From Microcella pacifica (GTDB lineage Bacteria; Actinomycetota; Actinomycetes; Actinomycetales; Microbacteriaceae), in assembly GCF_009371975.2 (NCBI RefSeq), contig NZ_VIKT02000002.1:124001-188000 (forward strand): a DNA stretch of 64,000 nt. Reading direction: 5' to 3'. Shown piece after piece: positions 29,909-38,074 of the stretch (positions within the stretch are counted from its first letter, which is position 1; each line of letters starts with the position of its first letter). The position numbers were made by a program, and so were the translations under genes. The notes under the pieces were generated by a model. The model saw nothing but the letters and a program-made list of their open reading frames with translations, ran no database searches and was not told where the DNA came from.

Positions 29909-32566
29909 TCAGGCGCGCAGCTCGCGCACGACGGCCTCAAGCGCCGCACCGATGGCCGAGGGGTCGGAGCCGCCCCCCTGGGCGAGGTCGTCTTTGCCAC
30001 CCCCACCGCCGCCGAGCACGCCCGAGGCGACCCGCGCCAGCTGGCCTGCTTTCACGCCCGCTTCTCGCGCCGAGTGCGTCGTGGCCACGATCACGGTCGC
30101 CTTGCCGCCGAGCTCGGCCGCGAGGGCGATGACTGCCGCGGATTCGGCGAGTCGTGCCCGCACACTCGTCGCGAGCGTGCGCACGTCGTCGGCAGAGCCG
30201 ACCGAGCCGAGGTTCTCGACGACCGCGGTGACGGAGCCCACGGGCGCCGCCGAGGCGACGAGAGCGGGGACCCGCTCGCTCAACCGGCTGGCCTCGATCT
30301 GGGCGATGCGCTTCTCGGCCGCCTTGAGCTGAGCCGCGAGCTCGCCGATGCGCTCGGGCAACTGGTCCTTCGGCGTCTTGAGACTGCTCGTGAGCTGGGC
30401 GACGATCGCGCGCTCGGTCGCGAACTCGCGGAAGGCGTCGAGACCGACGAGCGCCTCGACGCGCCGGTTGCTCGACCCGACCGAGGACTCGCTCACGAGA
30501 CTGATCATGCCGATCTCAGCGGAGCTCGCGACGTGCGTGCCCGCGCACAGCTCGCGCGACCAGGGGCCGCCGATGTCGACAACGCGAACGCGGTCGCCGT
30601 ACTTCTCGCCGAACAGCGCCATCGCTCCGAGCGACTTGGCCTCGTCGAGCCCCATGACGCGGGTCTTGACGGGAAGGTTGTCGCGCACGGCGATGTTGCT
30701 GATCTCCTCGAGCTCGCTGCGCGTCGCGGGGCTCAGCGCCTGGTTCCAGCTGAAGTCGAGCCGCATGTAGCCGGCCTTGTTGTACGAGCCGGACTGGTGG
30801 GCGTCGTCGCCGAGGGTCTGCCGCAGGGCGGCGTGGATCACGTGCGTCGCCGAGTGCGCTTGCGTGGCGGCACGCCTCCACTGCGGGTCGACGTGCGTGG
30901 TCGCGGCGTGCCCCACCTGCACCTCGCCGCTGCGCACGTGCACGCGATGGCTCACGAGTCCCGCGATGGGGCGCTGCACGTCGAGCACCTCAAGCTCGTA
31001 GCCAGGCCCCACGATCGAGCCCGCGTCCGACTCCTGGCCGCCGGATTCCGCGTAGAGGGTCGTCTCGGCGAGGATGACCTCGGCGAGGTCTCCCGCATGG
31101 GCGGCGGGCACGCTGCGCCCCTCGACGATGACGCCGAGCACGGTCGTCTCGGTGTCGAGCTGCTCGTAGCCGAGGAACTGCGTCTCGCCGTGCGCGCGGA
31201 ACTCGCCGTAGACGGAGACGTCGGCCAGCACTGCCTTCTTCGACTTAGCGTCGGCCTTGGCGCGTGAGCGCTGCTCGCTCATGAGCCGGTCGAAGGCGGC
31301 GCGGTCGACCGAGAGCCCGGCCTCCTCCGCCATCTCGAGCGTGAGGTCGATGGGGAACCCGAACGTGTCGTGCAGCTGGAACGCGGTGTCGCCAGCGAGC
31401 GTTCCCCCTCCGGCCTTCGCCGTGCGGTCGACGGCGAGGTCGAGGATGCTTGTACCCGCGGCGAGCGTGCGCAGGAAGGCCTCCTCCTCCCCGAGAGCGA
31501 GGCGCGAGACGCGGTCGTAATTCTCTGCGACGTCCGGGTACGCCGTGCTCATCGCGTCGCGCGAGGCGCCGAAGAGCACCTCGAAGCTCGGCGCGTCGAC
31601 GCCCAGCAGCCGCATGGCGCGAATGCTGCGGCGCATGAGTCGGCGCAGGATGTACCCGCGACCCTCGTTGCCCGGGGCGACGCCGTCGGTCATGAGCATG
31701 AGCGAGGAGCGCACGTGGTCGGCGATGACGCGCATGCGCACGTCATCCTCCGCATCGGCCCCGTAGCGGCGCCCCGAGAGGCCCGCGGCCGCGTCGAGCA
31801 CGGGCCGCACCTGGTCGATCTCGTACATGTTCTCGACACCCTGCTTGAGGAACGCGACGCGCTCCATGCCCATGCCGGTGTCGATGTTCTTGTTCGGCAG
31901 CTCGCCGAGAATGCGGAAGTCGGTCTTCGAGGTCACCTGATCGATCGCGTACTGCATGAACACGAGGTTCCAGATCTCGATGTACCGGGTGTCGTCCACG
32001 GCGGGGCCGCCCTCGGGGCCGTAGGCCGGGCCCCGGTCGAAGTAGATCTCTGAGCACGGGCCGGCCGGGCCGGGCTGGCCGGTGGACCAGTAGTTGTCCT
32101 CCTTGCCCATGTTCTGGATGCGCTCGTCAGGCAGACCCGCGATGCTCTTCCAGAGTCGCCGCGCCTCGTCATCCTCCTCGTACACCGTGACCCAGAGGTC
32201 CTTCTCCGCGAAGCCGAGACCACCCTCCGATTCCGGCAGGGTCAACAGCTCCCAGGCGTACTCGATCGCTCCGGCCTTGAAGTAGTCGCCGAAGGAGAAG
32301 TTGCCGTTCATCTGGAAGAACGTGCCGTGACGGGTGGTCTTGCCGACCTCCTCGATGTCGTTCGTCCTGATGCACTTCTGCACGCTCGTGGCGCGGGCGT
32401 ACGGTGCGGGCACGACCCCGGTCAGGTACGGAATGAAGGGCACCATGCCCGCGATCGTGAACATGACCGTCGGGTCGTCCGCGATGAGCGAGGCGGAGGG
32501 CACGACGGTGTGACCGCGGCTTCCGAAGAAGTCGAGCCACCGGCGCTGGATGTCGGCGGTCTGCAT
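29909..32566 (-). CDS. alaS: Alanyl-tRNA synthetase
   Basis: Charges tRNA-Ala and hydrolyses mischarged products. It is 885 residues from the ATG at 32564-32566 (MQTADIQRRWLDFFGSRGHT). The class II core includes FTIAGMVPFIPYLTG and KCIRTNDIEEVGKTTRHGTF; the editing domain has HSATHVIHAALR with zinc ligands and CAGTHVASSAEIG. The C-terminal domain ends in GGGGGGKDDLAQGGG, the usual DHHA1-type tail. The frame upstream to 32608 lacks family similarity. It opens the alaS-ruvX-mltG-aro run and follows a small membrane-protein gene by 60 bases. Confidence 0.98.
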   Translation of the reverse strand: MQTADIQRRWLDFFGSRGHTVVPSASLIADDPTVMFTIAGMVPFIPYLTGVVPAPYARATSVQKCIRTNDIEEVGKTTRHGTFFQMNGNFSFGDYFKAGAIEYAWELLTLPESEGGLGFAEKDLWVTVYEEDDEARRLWKSIAGLPDERIQNMGKEDNYWSTGQPGPAGPCSEIYFDRGPAYGPEGGPAVDDTRYIEIWNLVFMQYAIDQVTSKTDFRILGELPNKNIDTGMGMERVAFLKQGVENMYEIDQVRPVLDAAAGLSGRRYGADAEDDVRMRVIADHVRSSLMLMTDGVAPGNEGRGYILRRLMRRSIRAMRLLGVDAPSFEVLFGASRDAMSTAYPDVAENYDRVSRLALGEEEAFLRTLAAGTSILDLAVDRTAKAGGGTLAGDTAFQLHDTFGFPIDLTLEMAEEAGLSVDRAAFDRLMSEQRSRAKADAKSKKAVLADVSVYGEFRAHGETQFLGYEQLDTETTVLGVIVEGRSVPAAHAGDLAEVILAETTLYAESGGQESDAGSIVGPGYELEVLDVQRPIAGLVSHRVHVRSGEVQVGHAATTHVDPQWRRAATQAHSATHVIHAALRQTLGDDAHQSGSYNKAGYMRLDFSWNQALSPATRSELEEISNIAVRDNLPVKTRVMGLDEAKSLGAMALFGEKYGDRVRVVDIGGPWSRELCAGTHVASSAEIGMISLVSESSVGSSNRRVEALVGLDAFREFATERAIVAQLTSSLKTPKDQLPERIGELAAQLKAAEKRIAQIEASRLSERVPALVASAAPVGSVTAVVENLGSVGSADDVRTLATSVRARLAESAAVIALAAELGGKATVIVATTHSAREAGVKAGQLARVASGVLGGGGGGKDDLAQGGGSDPSAIGAALEAVVRELRA

Positions 32567-32626
32567 GGGGGTTCCTGAATCTCGGGTGGCGGGGCCGTCG
32601 GGCCCCACCCGACGACGTGGGGCGTG

Positions 32627-32854
32627 CTACTTGAGGCGGTTGGTGAGGTCGGCGATGGTGTCCTCAGCCTCGGCCACGGCGGCGCGCAGTTCAGCTTCGC
32701 GCTGCTTGTAGCCCTCGACGACGGCCGAGCCGAACTCGCGGGCCTTCTCATCGACGTCGTCGAAGAACTGCTTGCCCTGCGGGGTCTTGGAGACCTGGTG
32801 GGCGGCGACGAAACCGACGGCAGCGCCGACGATGAGCCAGACGATGTTCTTCAT
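32627..32854 (-). CDS. Small single-span membrane protein with coiled tail
   Basis: A 75-residue protein. One membrane segment lies at residues ~4-20 (IVWLIVGAAVGFVAAH), followed by an amphipathic, charge-alternating helix (FFDDVDEKAREFGSAVVEGY, then AELRAAVAEAEDTIADL) likely to form a coiled coil. It resembles YtxH-like proteins and occupies the rpsD-alaS interval, where other actinobacteria carry small DUF948/DUF6167-type membrane proteins. GAGGGAG lies upstream of the ATG at 32852-32854. Function unknown; by position it should be expressed with alaS. Confidence 0.75.
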   Translation of the reverse strand: MKNIVWLIVGAAVGFVAAHQVSKTPQGKQFFDDVDEKAREFGSAVVEGYKQREAELRAAVAEAEDTIADLTNRLK

Positions 32855-32950
32855 GGGGTTCTCCCTCGATCAGTGGTACGGGTCATTAGTGCGGTCGCGG
32901 GTTCGCCCGCGTGCGGGCAGAGTCCAGCCTAGCGGGGCCGGGAGACGAGG

Positions 32951-32982
32951 AACGGGGGCCCGGCATGCGCCGAGCCCCCGTT
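32951..32982 (-). terminator. Rho-independent-type terminator after rpsD
   Basis: A perfect 9-bp stem AACGGGGGC / GCCCCCGTT with a 14-base loop that itself contains CGGC/GCCG, 19 bases beyond the rpsD stop. No U-tract follows, which is common for GC-rich actinobacterial terminators. Confidence 0.7.
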
Positions 32983-33001
32983 CAGGAAGTGCTGTGGTGC
33001 C

Positions 33002-33631
33002 CTAGCGGGCGGCGTAGTACTCGACGACGAGCTGCACTTCGCACGTTACGGGAACCTCGGCGCGCTTGGGGCGGCGCACGAGGCGCGCCTGCAGCCTGTC
33101 GAGCTCGACCTCGAGGTAGCCGGGAACCTTGGGGAGCACGTCGACGTGGCCGCCGGCCGCGGCGACCTGGAAGGGCTCCATGCCCTCGCTGCGAGCCTTG
33201 ACGTGGATGAGCTGGCCCGGCTTCACGCGGAAGGACGGACGGTCGACGAGCTGGCCGTCTACGAGGATGTGGCGGTGCACGACCATCTGGCGCGCCTGCG
33301 CCGTGGTGCGGGCGAAGCCCGAGCGCAGCACGAGCGCGTCGAGACGCATCTCCAGCAGCTCGACGAGGTTCTCACCCGTCAGGCCCGCCGACCGGCGGGC
33401 CTCGTTGAACGCGATCTTGAGCTGTGCCTCGCGAATGCCGTACTGGGCGCGCAGGCGCTGCTTCTCGCGCAGACGCACGGCGTAGTCGCTGTCAGCCTTG
33501 CGCTTGGTGCGGCCGTGCTCACCGGGAGCGTATGGACGCTTCTCGAGGTACTTGGCGGCCTTCGGAGTGAGGGCGATGCCGAGTGCGCGCGAGAGGCGGG
33601 TCTTGCTACGAGTGCGTGACTTGGTAGACAC
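33002..33631 (-). CDS. rpsD: 30S ribosomal protein S4
   Basis: Primary 16S rRNA-binding protein that nucleates 30S assembly. It is 209 residues with the S4 RNA-binding domain around residues 97-160 (LRSGFARTTAQARQMVVHRH). The N-terminal region lacks the four zinc-binding cysteines of the C+ form, so this is the zinc-independent C- variant. The start is a GTG (33629-33631) behind GGAAGGAAACC. It is monocistronic by appearance, with a terminator downstream, and separate from the alpha operon that holds rpsD in E. coli. Confidence 0.97.
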   Translation of the reverse strand: MSTKSRTRSKTRLSRALGIALTPKAAKYLEKRPYAPGEHGRTKRKADSDYAVRLREKQRLRAQYGIREAQLKIAFNEARRSAGLTGENLVELLEMRLDALVLRSGFARTTAQARQMVVHRHILVDGQLVDRPSFRVKPGQLIHVKARSEGMEPFQVAAAGGHVDVLPKVPGYLEVELDRLQARLVRRPKRAEVPVTCEVQLVVEYYAAR

Positions 33632-33766
33632 GGTTTCCTTCCATGGGCGTGGCCGAGAATTTCAGCGGCTCACGGGCGTACACCGCTCCGTCCGGTCCGA
33701 ACGCACGCCGAGGCGATCCGGTGGAGGCTACGAGGGAGGGTGTGCCCATATCTGACGGGCCGAGCA

Positions 33767-33772
33767 AGCTTA
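33767..33772 (-). promoter_or_regulatory. Possible -10 element for rpsD
   Basis: TAAGCT fits TANNNT and would give an rpsD leader of about 130 nt, long enough for S4 autoregulation, though I see no recognisable S4-binding pseudoknot. Confidence 0.3.
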
Positions 33773-33795
33773 GCAGAGCGGCCCACGATGGGCGC

Positions 33796-35160
33796 TCACT
33801 CGGGGCGCTGGTTGCCCCGCACGATCGCGCGCAGCTTGGCAAGCCGTGCAGAGACCTCGCGCTCATGCCCCCGCTCCGTCGGCCGGTAGTACTCGCGCCC
33901 CACGAGAGGATCCGGCAGGTGCTGCTGCTCGGCTACGCCCACCGGCTCGTCGTGGGGGTACACGTAGCCCTTGCCGTGGCCGAGCCGCTTCGCACCCGGA
34001 TAGTGCGCGTCGCGCAAGGGTGACGGAACACGACCGATGCCACCCGCGCGCACATCGGCGATCGCCTCGTCGAGCGCGCGATAGGAGGCGTTCGACTTGG
34101 GTGCGGTCGCGAGGTAGACGACGGCTTCGGCGAGCGGGATGCGCCCCTCCGGCATGCCGATGAGCTGCACGGCCTGCGCGGCCGCGACAGCAAGGGGCAG
34201 CGCCTGCGGGTCGGCGATGCCGATGTCCTCCGCCGCCGAGATGATGACCCGCCGAGCGATGAACCGAGGGTCTTCCCCCGCTTCGATCATGCGCGCGAGG
34301 TAGTGCAGCGCCGCGTCCGGATCACTGCCGCGGATCGACTTGATGAACGCGCTGATGACGTCGTAGTGCTCGTCGCCCTGCTTGTCGTAGCGCAGCAGCG
34401 CTCGATCGACCGCCTGCGCGACGATGTCCGCCGTGATCACGGGATGCCCGTCCCGCTCGCTCTGCTCCGACGCACCGTCATGCGCTCCCGCCGACTGCGC
34501 GGCCGCCTCCAGCGCAGTCAGGGCCCGCCGAGCATCCCCCGAGGCCAGGCGCACGAGCGTCTCCCGCGCGGCGGGCTCGAGCACGACCCGGCCGCCGAGG
34601 CCGCGGGGATCGGCGACCGCTCGATCCACGAGCTCGCCCAGGTCGTCGTCGCTGAGCGCGGCAAGCGTGAGCAGCAGGCTGCGGCTCAGCAGGGGCGCGA
34701 TGACCGAGAACGAGGGGTTCTCCGTCGTCGCGGCGATGAGGATGACCCAGCCGTTCTCCACCCCGGGCAGGAGGGCGTCCTGCTGGGCCTTCGTGAAGCG
34801 GTGGATCTCGTCGAGGAACAGAACCGTCGAGGAGCCGTACAGGTCGCGATCGGAGAGCGCACGCTCCATGACCTCGCGAACGTCGCGCACGCCCGCGGTC
34901 ACGGCGGAGAGCTCGACGAAGCGTCGGCCCGAGCTGCGCGCGATCGCCTGCGCGAGGGTCGTCTTGCCCGTGCCCGGCGGTCCCCAGAGAATCACCGAGA
35001 CGGCGCTCGGAGAACGCGCGGGATCGTCGCTCGCGAGACTCACGAGCGGCGAGCCGGGGGTGAGGAGGTGCTGCTGGCCCGCGACCTCGTCGAGCGAGGT
35101 CGGCCTCATGCGCACGGCCAGGGGAACGGCGCTCGAGCCGAGCCCGGGCTGTTCATCCAT
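33796..35160 (-). CDS. rarA: Replication-associated recombination protein RarA (MgsA)
   Basis: AAA+ ATPase related to clamp loaders and RuvB that acts at stalled replication forks. It is 454 residues. Walker [20 protein letters not shown] is near residue 60, Walker [20 protein letters not shown] near 110, sensor [11 protein letters not shown] near 135, and the C-terminal tetramerisation domain contains [20 protein letters not shown] and [12 protein letters not shown]. The ATG (35158-35160) has TAGCAT exactly six bases upstream and no Shine-Dalgarno, indicating a leaderless mRNA. It is divergent from the cyclophilin gene. Confidence 0.94.
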   Translation of the reverse strand: MDEQPGLGSSAVPLAVRMRPTSLDEVAGQQHLLTPGSPLVSLASDDPARSPSAVSVILWGPPGTGKTTLAQAIARSSGRRFVELSAVTAGVRDVREVMERALSDRDLYGSSTVLFLDEIHRFTKAQQDALLPGVENGWVILIAATTENPSFSVIAPLLSRSLLLTLAALSDDDLGELVDRAVADPRGLGGRVVLEPAARETLVRLASGDARRALTALEAAAQSAGAHDGASEQSERDGHPVITADIVAQAVDRALLRYDKQGDEHYDVISAFIKSIRGSDPDAALHYLARMIEAGEDPRFIARRVIISAAEDIGIADPQALPLAVAAAQAVQLIGMPEGRIPLAEAVVYLATAPKSNASYRALDEAIADVRAGGIGRVPSPLRDAHYPGAKRLGHGKGYVYPHDEPVGVAEQQHLPDPLVGREYYRPTERGHEREVSARLAKLRAIVRGNQRPE

Positions 35161-35166
35161 GGGGCG

Positions 35167-35172
35167 ATGCTA
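35167..35172 (-). promoter_or_regulatory. -10 element of a leaderless rarA promoter
   Basis: TAGCAT, six bases, ATG of rarA; same geometry as at ssuB, the GT2 gene and the DUF3000 gene. Confidence 0.45.
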
Positions 35173-35226
35173 TCGGCCCGCCTCGTGAGCGAGCCGTCGA
35201 CGACCGAGGCGGTGCCCGCCCTCGAC

Positions 35227-35232
35227 TAGAGT
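35227..35232 (+). promoter_or_regulatory. -10 element for the cyclophilin gene
   Basis: TAGAGT (TANNNT, preceded by GAC) 55 bases upstream of the GTG start. The expected leader contains the hairpins listed separately. Confidence 0.4.
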
Positions 35233-35277
35233 TCACCTCGGCGCCCTCCCCCGGCGCCGACAGCGTCCACGAGGTGA
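35233..35277 (+). promoter_or_regulatory. Leader with two mutually exclusive stems, one covering the ribosome-binding site
   Basis: TCACCTCG (35233-35240) can pair with CGAGGTGA (35270-35277), burying part of the GAGGTGAGGGAG ribosome-binding site. An 8-bp hairpin TCGGCGCC / GGCGCCGA (35238-35245 with 35253-35260) shares TCG with the first arm, so the two folds compete. Seen directly; a regulatory role is inference. Confidence 0.35.
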
Positions 35278-35286
35278 GGGAGCACA

Positions 35287-36069
35287 GTGGCAGCCAGCTC
35301 GAGCAGAGACCGTCAGGCCCGCGAGAGGCTGCGCCAGTACCAGGCGCGCCAGACCGTGCACGAGACGAAGACGGCGCGCCGCAAGCGCGACAACCTCATC
35401 GCCGTCATCGGGCTCGTCGTGGTTGCTGCGCTCGCGACGACGGCGCAGCTCGTGTACCTCACCGGACCGGGCGCGCCCGAACCGGTGATCACCCCGACGG
35501 CGGAGCCTTCCGCCACGCCGTCCGCAACGCCCGACGCCGCGGCGCCCGCCCCCGAGCTCAGCGAGTTCCGCACCTGGACGGGATCGCTCACCCTGAACGA
35601 CGACATCGAGCTCGGCCTCGAGCTCGACGGCATGGCGGCCCCGCAGGCGGTCGCCTCCTTCGTCTCCCTCGCGCAGACGGAGTTCTTCGCCGGTCTCACG
35701 TGCCACCGCCTCACGACGGAGGGCATCTTCGTGCTGCAGTGCGGCGACCCCGCGGGTGACGGCTCGGGAGGGCCCGACTACCGGTTCGGGCCGATCGAGA
35801 ACGCGCCGGAGGACGATGTCTACCCCGAAGGCACACTCGCCATGGCCCGTCAGGGCGGCGACGGCTCGAGCATGGGCAGCCAGTTCTTCATCGTCTACGA
35901 GGGCTCGACCATCCCCTCCGACGCCGCCGGCGGGTACACGGTGCTCGGCCGCATCACGAGCGGGCTCGACTCGCTCATGACCGGCATCGTCGACGCGGGC
36001 GCTGAGGGTGGCGCTGCCGACGGTGCGCCCGCGGTGCCGACGACCATCACGAGCATCACGATCCAGTAG
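35287..36069 (+). CDS. Membrane-anchored cyclophilin-type peptidyl-prolyl isomerase
   Basis: 260 residues. A basic cytoplasmic N-terminus of ~35 residues (RDRQARERLRQYQARQ) precedes one membrane span (NLIAVIGLVVVAALATTAQL, ~36-55), then a Pro/Thr/Ala-rich linker to residue ~90. The cyclophilin domain fills ~95-260: FFAGLTCHRLTTEGIFVLQC, GTLAMARQGGDGSSMGSQFF and GGYTVLGRITSGLDSL, the last two being core active-site segments. It likely folds exported proteins on the outer face of the membrane. The start is a GTG (35287) with GAGGTGAGGGAG upstream. The actinobacterial relA region often carries such a gene. Confidence 0.88.
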   Translation: MAASSSRDRQARERLRQYQARQTVHETKTARRKRDNLIAVIGLVVVAALATTAQLVYLTGPGAPEPVITPTAEPSATPSATPDAAAPAPELSEFRTWTGSLTLNDDIELGLELDGMAAPQAVASFVSLAQTEFFAGLTCHRLTTEGIFVLQCGDPAGDGSGGPDYRFGPIENAPEDDVYPEGTLAMARQGGDGSSMGSQFFIVYEGSTIPSDAAGGYTVLGRITSGLDSLMTGIVDAGAEGGAADGAPAVPTTITSITIQ

Positions 36070-36080
36070 CGATGCACCGC

Positions 36081-36106
36081 GCCGCCTCCGGCACCGGTCG
36101 GGCGGC
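36081..36106 (+). terminator. Hairpin after the cyclophilin gene
   Basis: GCCGCC / GGCGGC stem (6 bp) with CCGG/CCGG in the loop, 12 bases after the stop codon. No T-tract. Confidence 0.35.
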
Positions 36107-36119
36107 ATCATGCGTGGAA

Positions 36120-36125
36120 TATGCT
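36120..36125 (+). promoter_or_regulatory. Possible -10 element for the DUF349 gene
   Basis: TATGCT (TANNNT) 56 bases before the GTG start of the DUF349 protein; no clear -35. Confidence 0.3.
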
Positions 36126-36181
36126 GAAAAGCCGTGCGACGACCTTCGCCGCCGACCGAGTGACCAGAGGATGAGATCCAC

Positions 36182-37414
36182 GTGACTGACAACGGTGTGA
36201 CCCAGTGGGGCCGCGTCGACGAGACCGGCACGGTCTTCGTCACCGACCGGGGTACCGAGCGCGCGGTGGGGCAGTATCCCGACGGCTCTCCCGAGGAGGC
36301 TCTCGCCTACTTCACGCGCAAGTACGCGGAACTCGAGGGCCAAGTGCGGCTGCTCGAGCAGCGCGCACGAGGCGGAGCTCCGGCAGCGGATGTCGCCAAG
36401 ACCGTGACGAGCCTCACCGAGGCCCTCGAGTCGGCGGCGGCCGTCGGCGACCTCGAGGCGCTGCGCACGCGCGTCTCCGCCCTCACCGTCGCGGTCGAGA
36501 AGCTCACGGAGGAGCAGAAGGCCGAAGCGGCCGCCGCTCTCGAAGCAGCGCTCGTGGAGCGCACCCAGATCGTCGTCGCGGCGGAGGCTCTTGCAGCGAA
36601 GGACCCGCAGTCGGTGCAGTGGAAGCAGGCGACGGCCGAGCTGGATGCCCTGTTCTCCCGCTGGAAGGAGCACCAGCAGACCGGCCCGCGAGTGCCGAAG
36701 AAGCAGGCCGACGAACTCTGGAAGCGCTTCCGCGCGGCACGCACGACGGTCGAGACGCACCGTCGGGCCTTCTTCGCGGCCCTCGACGCCGAGCACAAGG
36801 ATGCGCGACAGCGCAAGCAGGACCTCGTCGCGCGGGCAGAGGCTCTCGCCAGCCAGGGCACGGCGGGCATCCCCGCCTATCGGAGGCTCCTCGACGAGTG
36901 GAAGCAGGCGGGCCGGGCAGGCAAGAAGGTCGACGACGCGCTCTGGGACTCGTTCAAGGCCGCCGGGGACGTTCTCTACGCCGCCAAGGCTGAGGTCGAC
37001 GCGCGGGAGAACGAGGAGTTCGCCGGCAACCTCGAGGCGAAGCTCGCGATCCTCGAGGAGGCGAAGCCCCTCCTGACCGCGACGGACCGCGTGGCAGCGC
37101 GCAACACGCTCACGAACATCCAGAAGCGGTGGGACGCGATCGGCAAGGTACCCCGCGATCAGATGAAGTCGGTCGAGGACAGACTGCGCGCGATCGAGAC
37201 GGCCGTGCGCAAGCTCGAGGACGACCACTGGAACACCTCGAACCCGGAGAAGAAGGCGCGCTCGGAGGGCCTCGCGGCGCAGCTCGAGTCGGCGATCGCC
37301 GGCCTCGAGGCGGATCTCGCCGCCGCTCGCGCAGCGAAGGACGAGGCGAAGGTCGCCGAGCTCACCGAGGCTCTTGAGGCGCGACGCGCCTGGCTCGCCG
37401 CCGTGGACGCCTGA
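36182..37414 (+). CDS. DUF349 domain-containing protein
   Basis: 410-residue cytoplasmic protein of unknown function made mostly of charged helices. After a small N-terminal strand region (VTQWGRVDETGTVFVTDRG), several DUF349 repeats follow: each has a W-containing helix, for example ALFSRWKEHQQTGPRVPKKQ near 160, RLLDEWKQAGRAGKKVDDAL near 235 and QKRWDAIGKVPRDQMKSVED near 315. The C-terminal ~70 residues are predicted coiled coil (AIAGLEADLAAARAAKDEAK). The start is a GTG (36182) with GAGGATGAG upstream. In actinobacteria it lies beside relA and the cyclophilin gene, as here; a ppGpp-related role is sometimes proposed but not shown. Confidence 0.85.
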   Translation: MTDNGVTQWGRVDETGTVFVTDRGTERAVGQYPDGSPEEALAYFTRKYAELEGQVRLLEQRARGGAPAADVAKTVTSLTEALESAAAVGDLEALRTRVSALTVAVEKLTEEQKAEAAAALEAALVERTQIVVAAEALAAKDPQSVQWKQATAELDALFSRWKEHQQTGPRVPKKQADELWKRFRAARTTVETHRRAFFAALDAEHKDARQRKQDLVARAEALASQGTAGIPAYRRLLDEWKQAGRAGKKVDDALWDSFKAAGDVLYAAKAEVDARENEEFAGNLEAKLAILEEAKPLLTATDRVAARNTLTNIQKRWDAIGKVPRDQMKSVEDRLRAIETAVRKLEDDHWNTSNPEKKARSEGLAAQLESAIAGLEADLAAARAAKDEAKVAELTEALEARRAWLAAVDA

Positions 37415-37504
37415 CCACTATCCCCAGGGCCGGCTCGGCGCGTCACTCTCCCCCGTTCGAGAGGATGCTCCGTCTCGAGGGCTCGCAACCGCGACACTCT
37501 CGGC

Positions 37505-38074
37505 ATGACGTCCTCCACTCCGCTCCGCCTGACCGACACCGAAATGCGCGCCGCCGCCCTCGACGGCGAGCTGCTCCCGCTCGGTGCGAGCTACCTGCCC
37601 CTCGACGTGCCTCTCGACCCGCGTACGCGCCTCATGGCCCTCGCCCCCGCTCTCGGTGACGACCGCATCATCATCGCCGCGCGCTGCGCCGCGTGGGTCT
37701 GGGGCTGGACGGAGTCGGCCTGCCCGACGCTGTGCTGCTGCGTCTCGAGCCGTCACCGGATCCCCTCCACGGCGCGGCGCACTCTCGCAGCGCGGGAGGT
37801 CGTGATCGAGCTCGACGAGATCGCGAGACTCGACGGCGTCGCGATCACGACCCCGCTGCGAACGCTCGTCGACCTCGCCCGGCACGACGAGGGGGACGAC
37901 CTTCCCCGGCTGCTCGCCTCAGCACTGCAGGAGACCGCGGTGACGAGAGGGCTGAGTGCCGAGTGCATCGACGAGGCGCTGCGGCGTCGACCCACGGCCG
38001 CGCACACCCGCCGAGCGCGGGTGCGACTGCGGCAGGCGAGCGCAGAGGCTGCTCAACCGTTGCTGACGCGGTAG
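37505..38074 (+). CDS. Short AbiEi-like (type IV antitoxin family) orphan protein
   Basis: 189 residues. The central stretch follows the pattern of actinobacterial AbiEi_4 proteins: a hydrophobic helix ([17 protein letters not shown]), a strand pair near residue 100 ([20 protein letters not shown]) and the family phrase [12 protein letters not shown]. It lacks both a clear N-terminal winged helix and the C-terminal nuclease-like extension found in longer relatives, and no AbiEii-type nucleotidyltransferase partner is adjacent. An unusual cysteine run CPTLCCC sits near residue 73. Its last 22 bases overlap the 3' end of relA on the other strand. I would not call it a functional antitoxin on this evidence. 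Confidence 0.6.
   Translation: MTSSTPLRLTDTEMRAAALDGELLPLGASYLPLDVPLDPRTRLMALAPALGDDRIIIAARCAAWVWGWTESACPTLCCCVSSRHRIPSTARRTLAAREVVIELDEIARLDGVAITTPLRTLVDLARHDEGDDLPRLLASALQETAVTRGLSAECIDEALRRRPTAAHTRRARVRLRQASAEAAQPLLTR

Noticed and set aside
37505-38074. Calling the AbiEi-like gene a type IV toxin-antitoxin system
   Set aside because: There is no AbiEii-type nucleotidyltransferase next to it and the protein lacks the winged-helix and nuclease-like regions.
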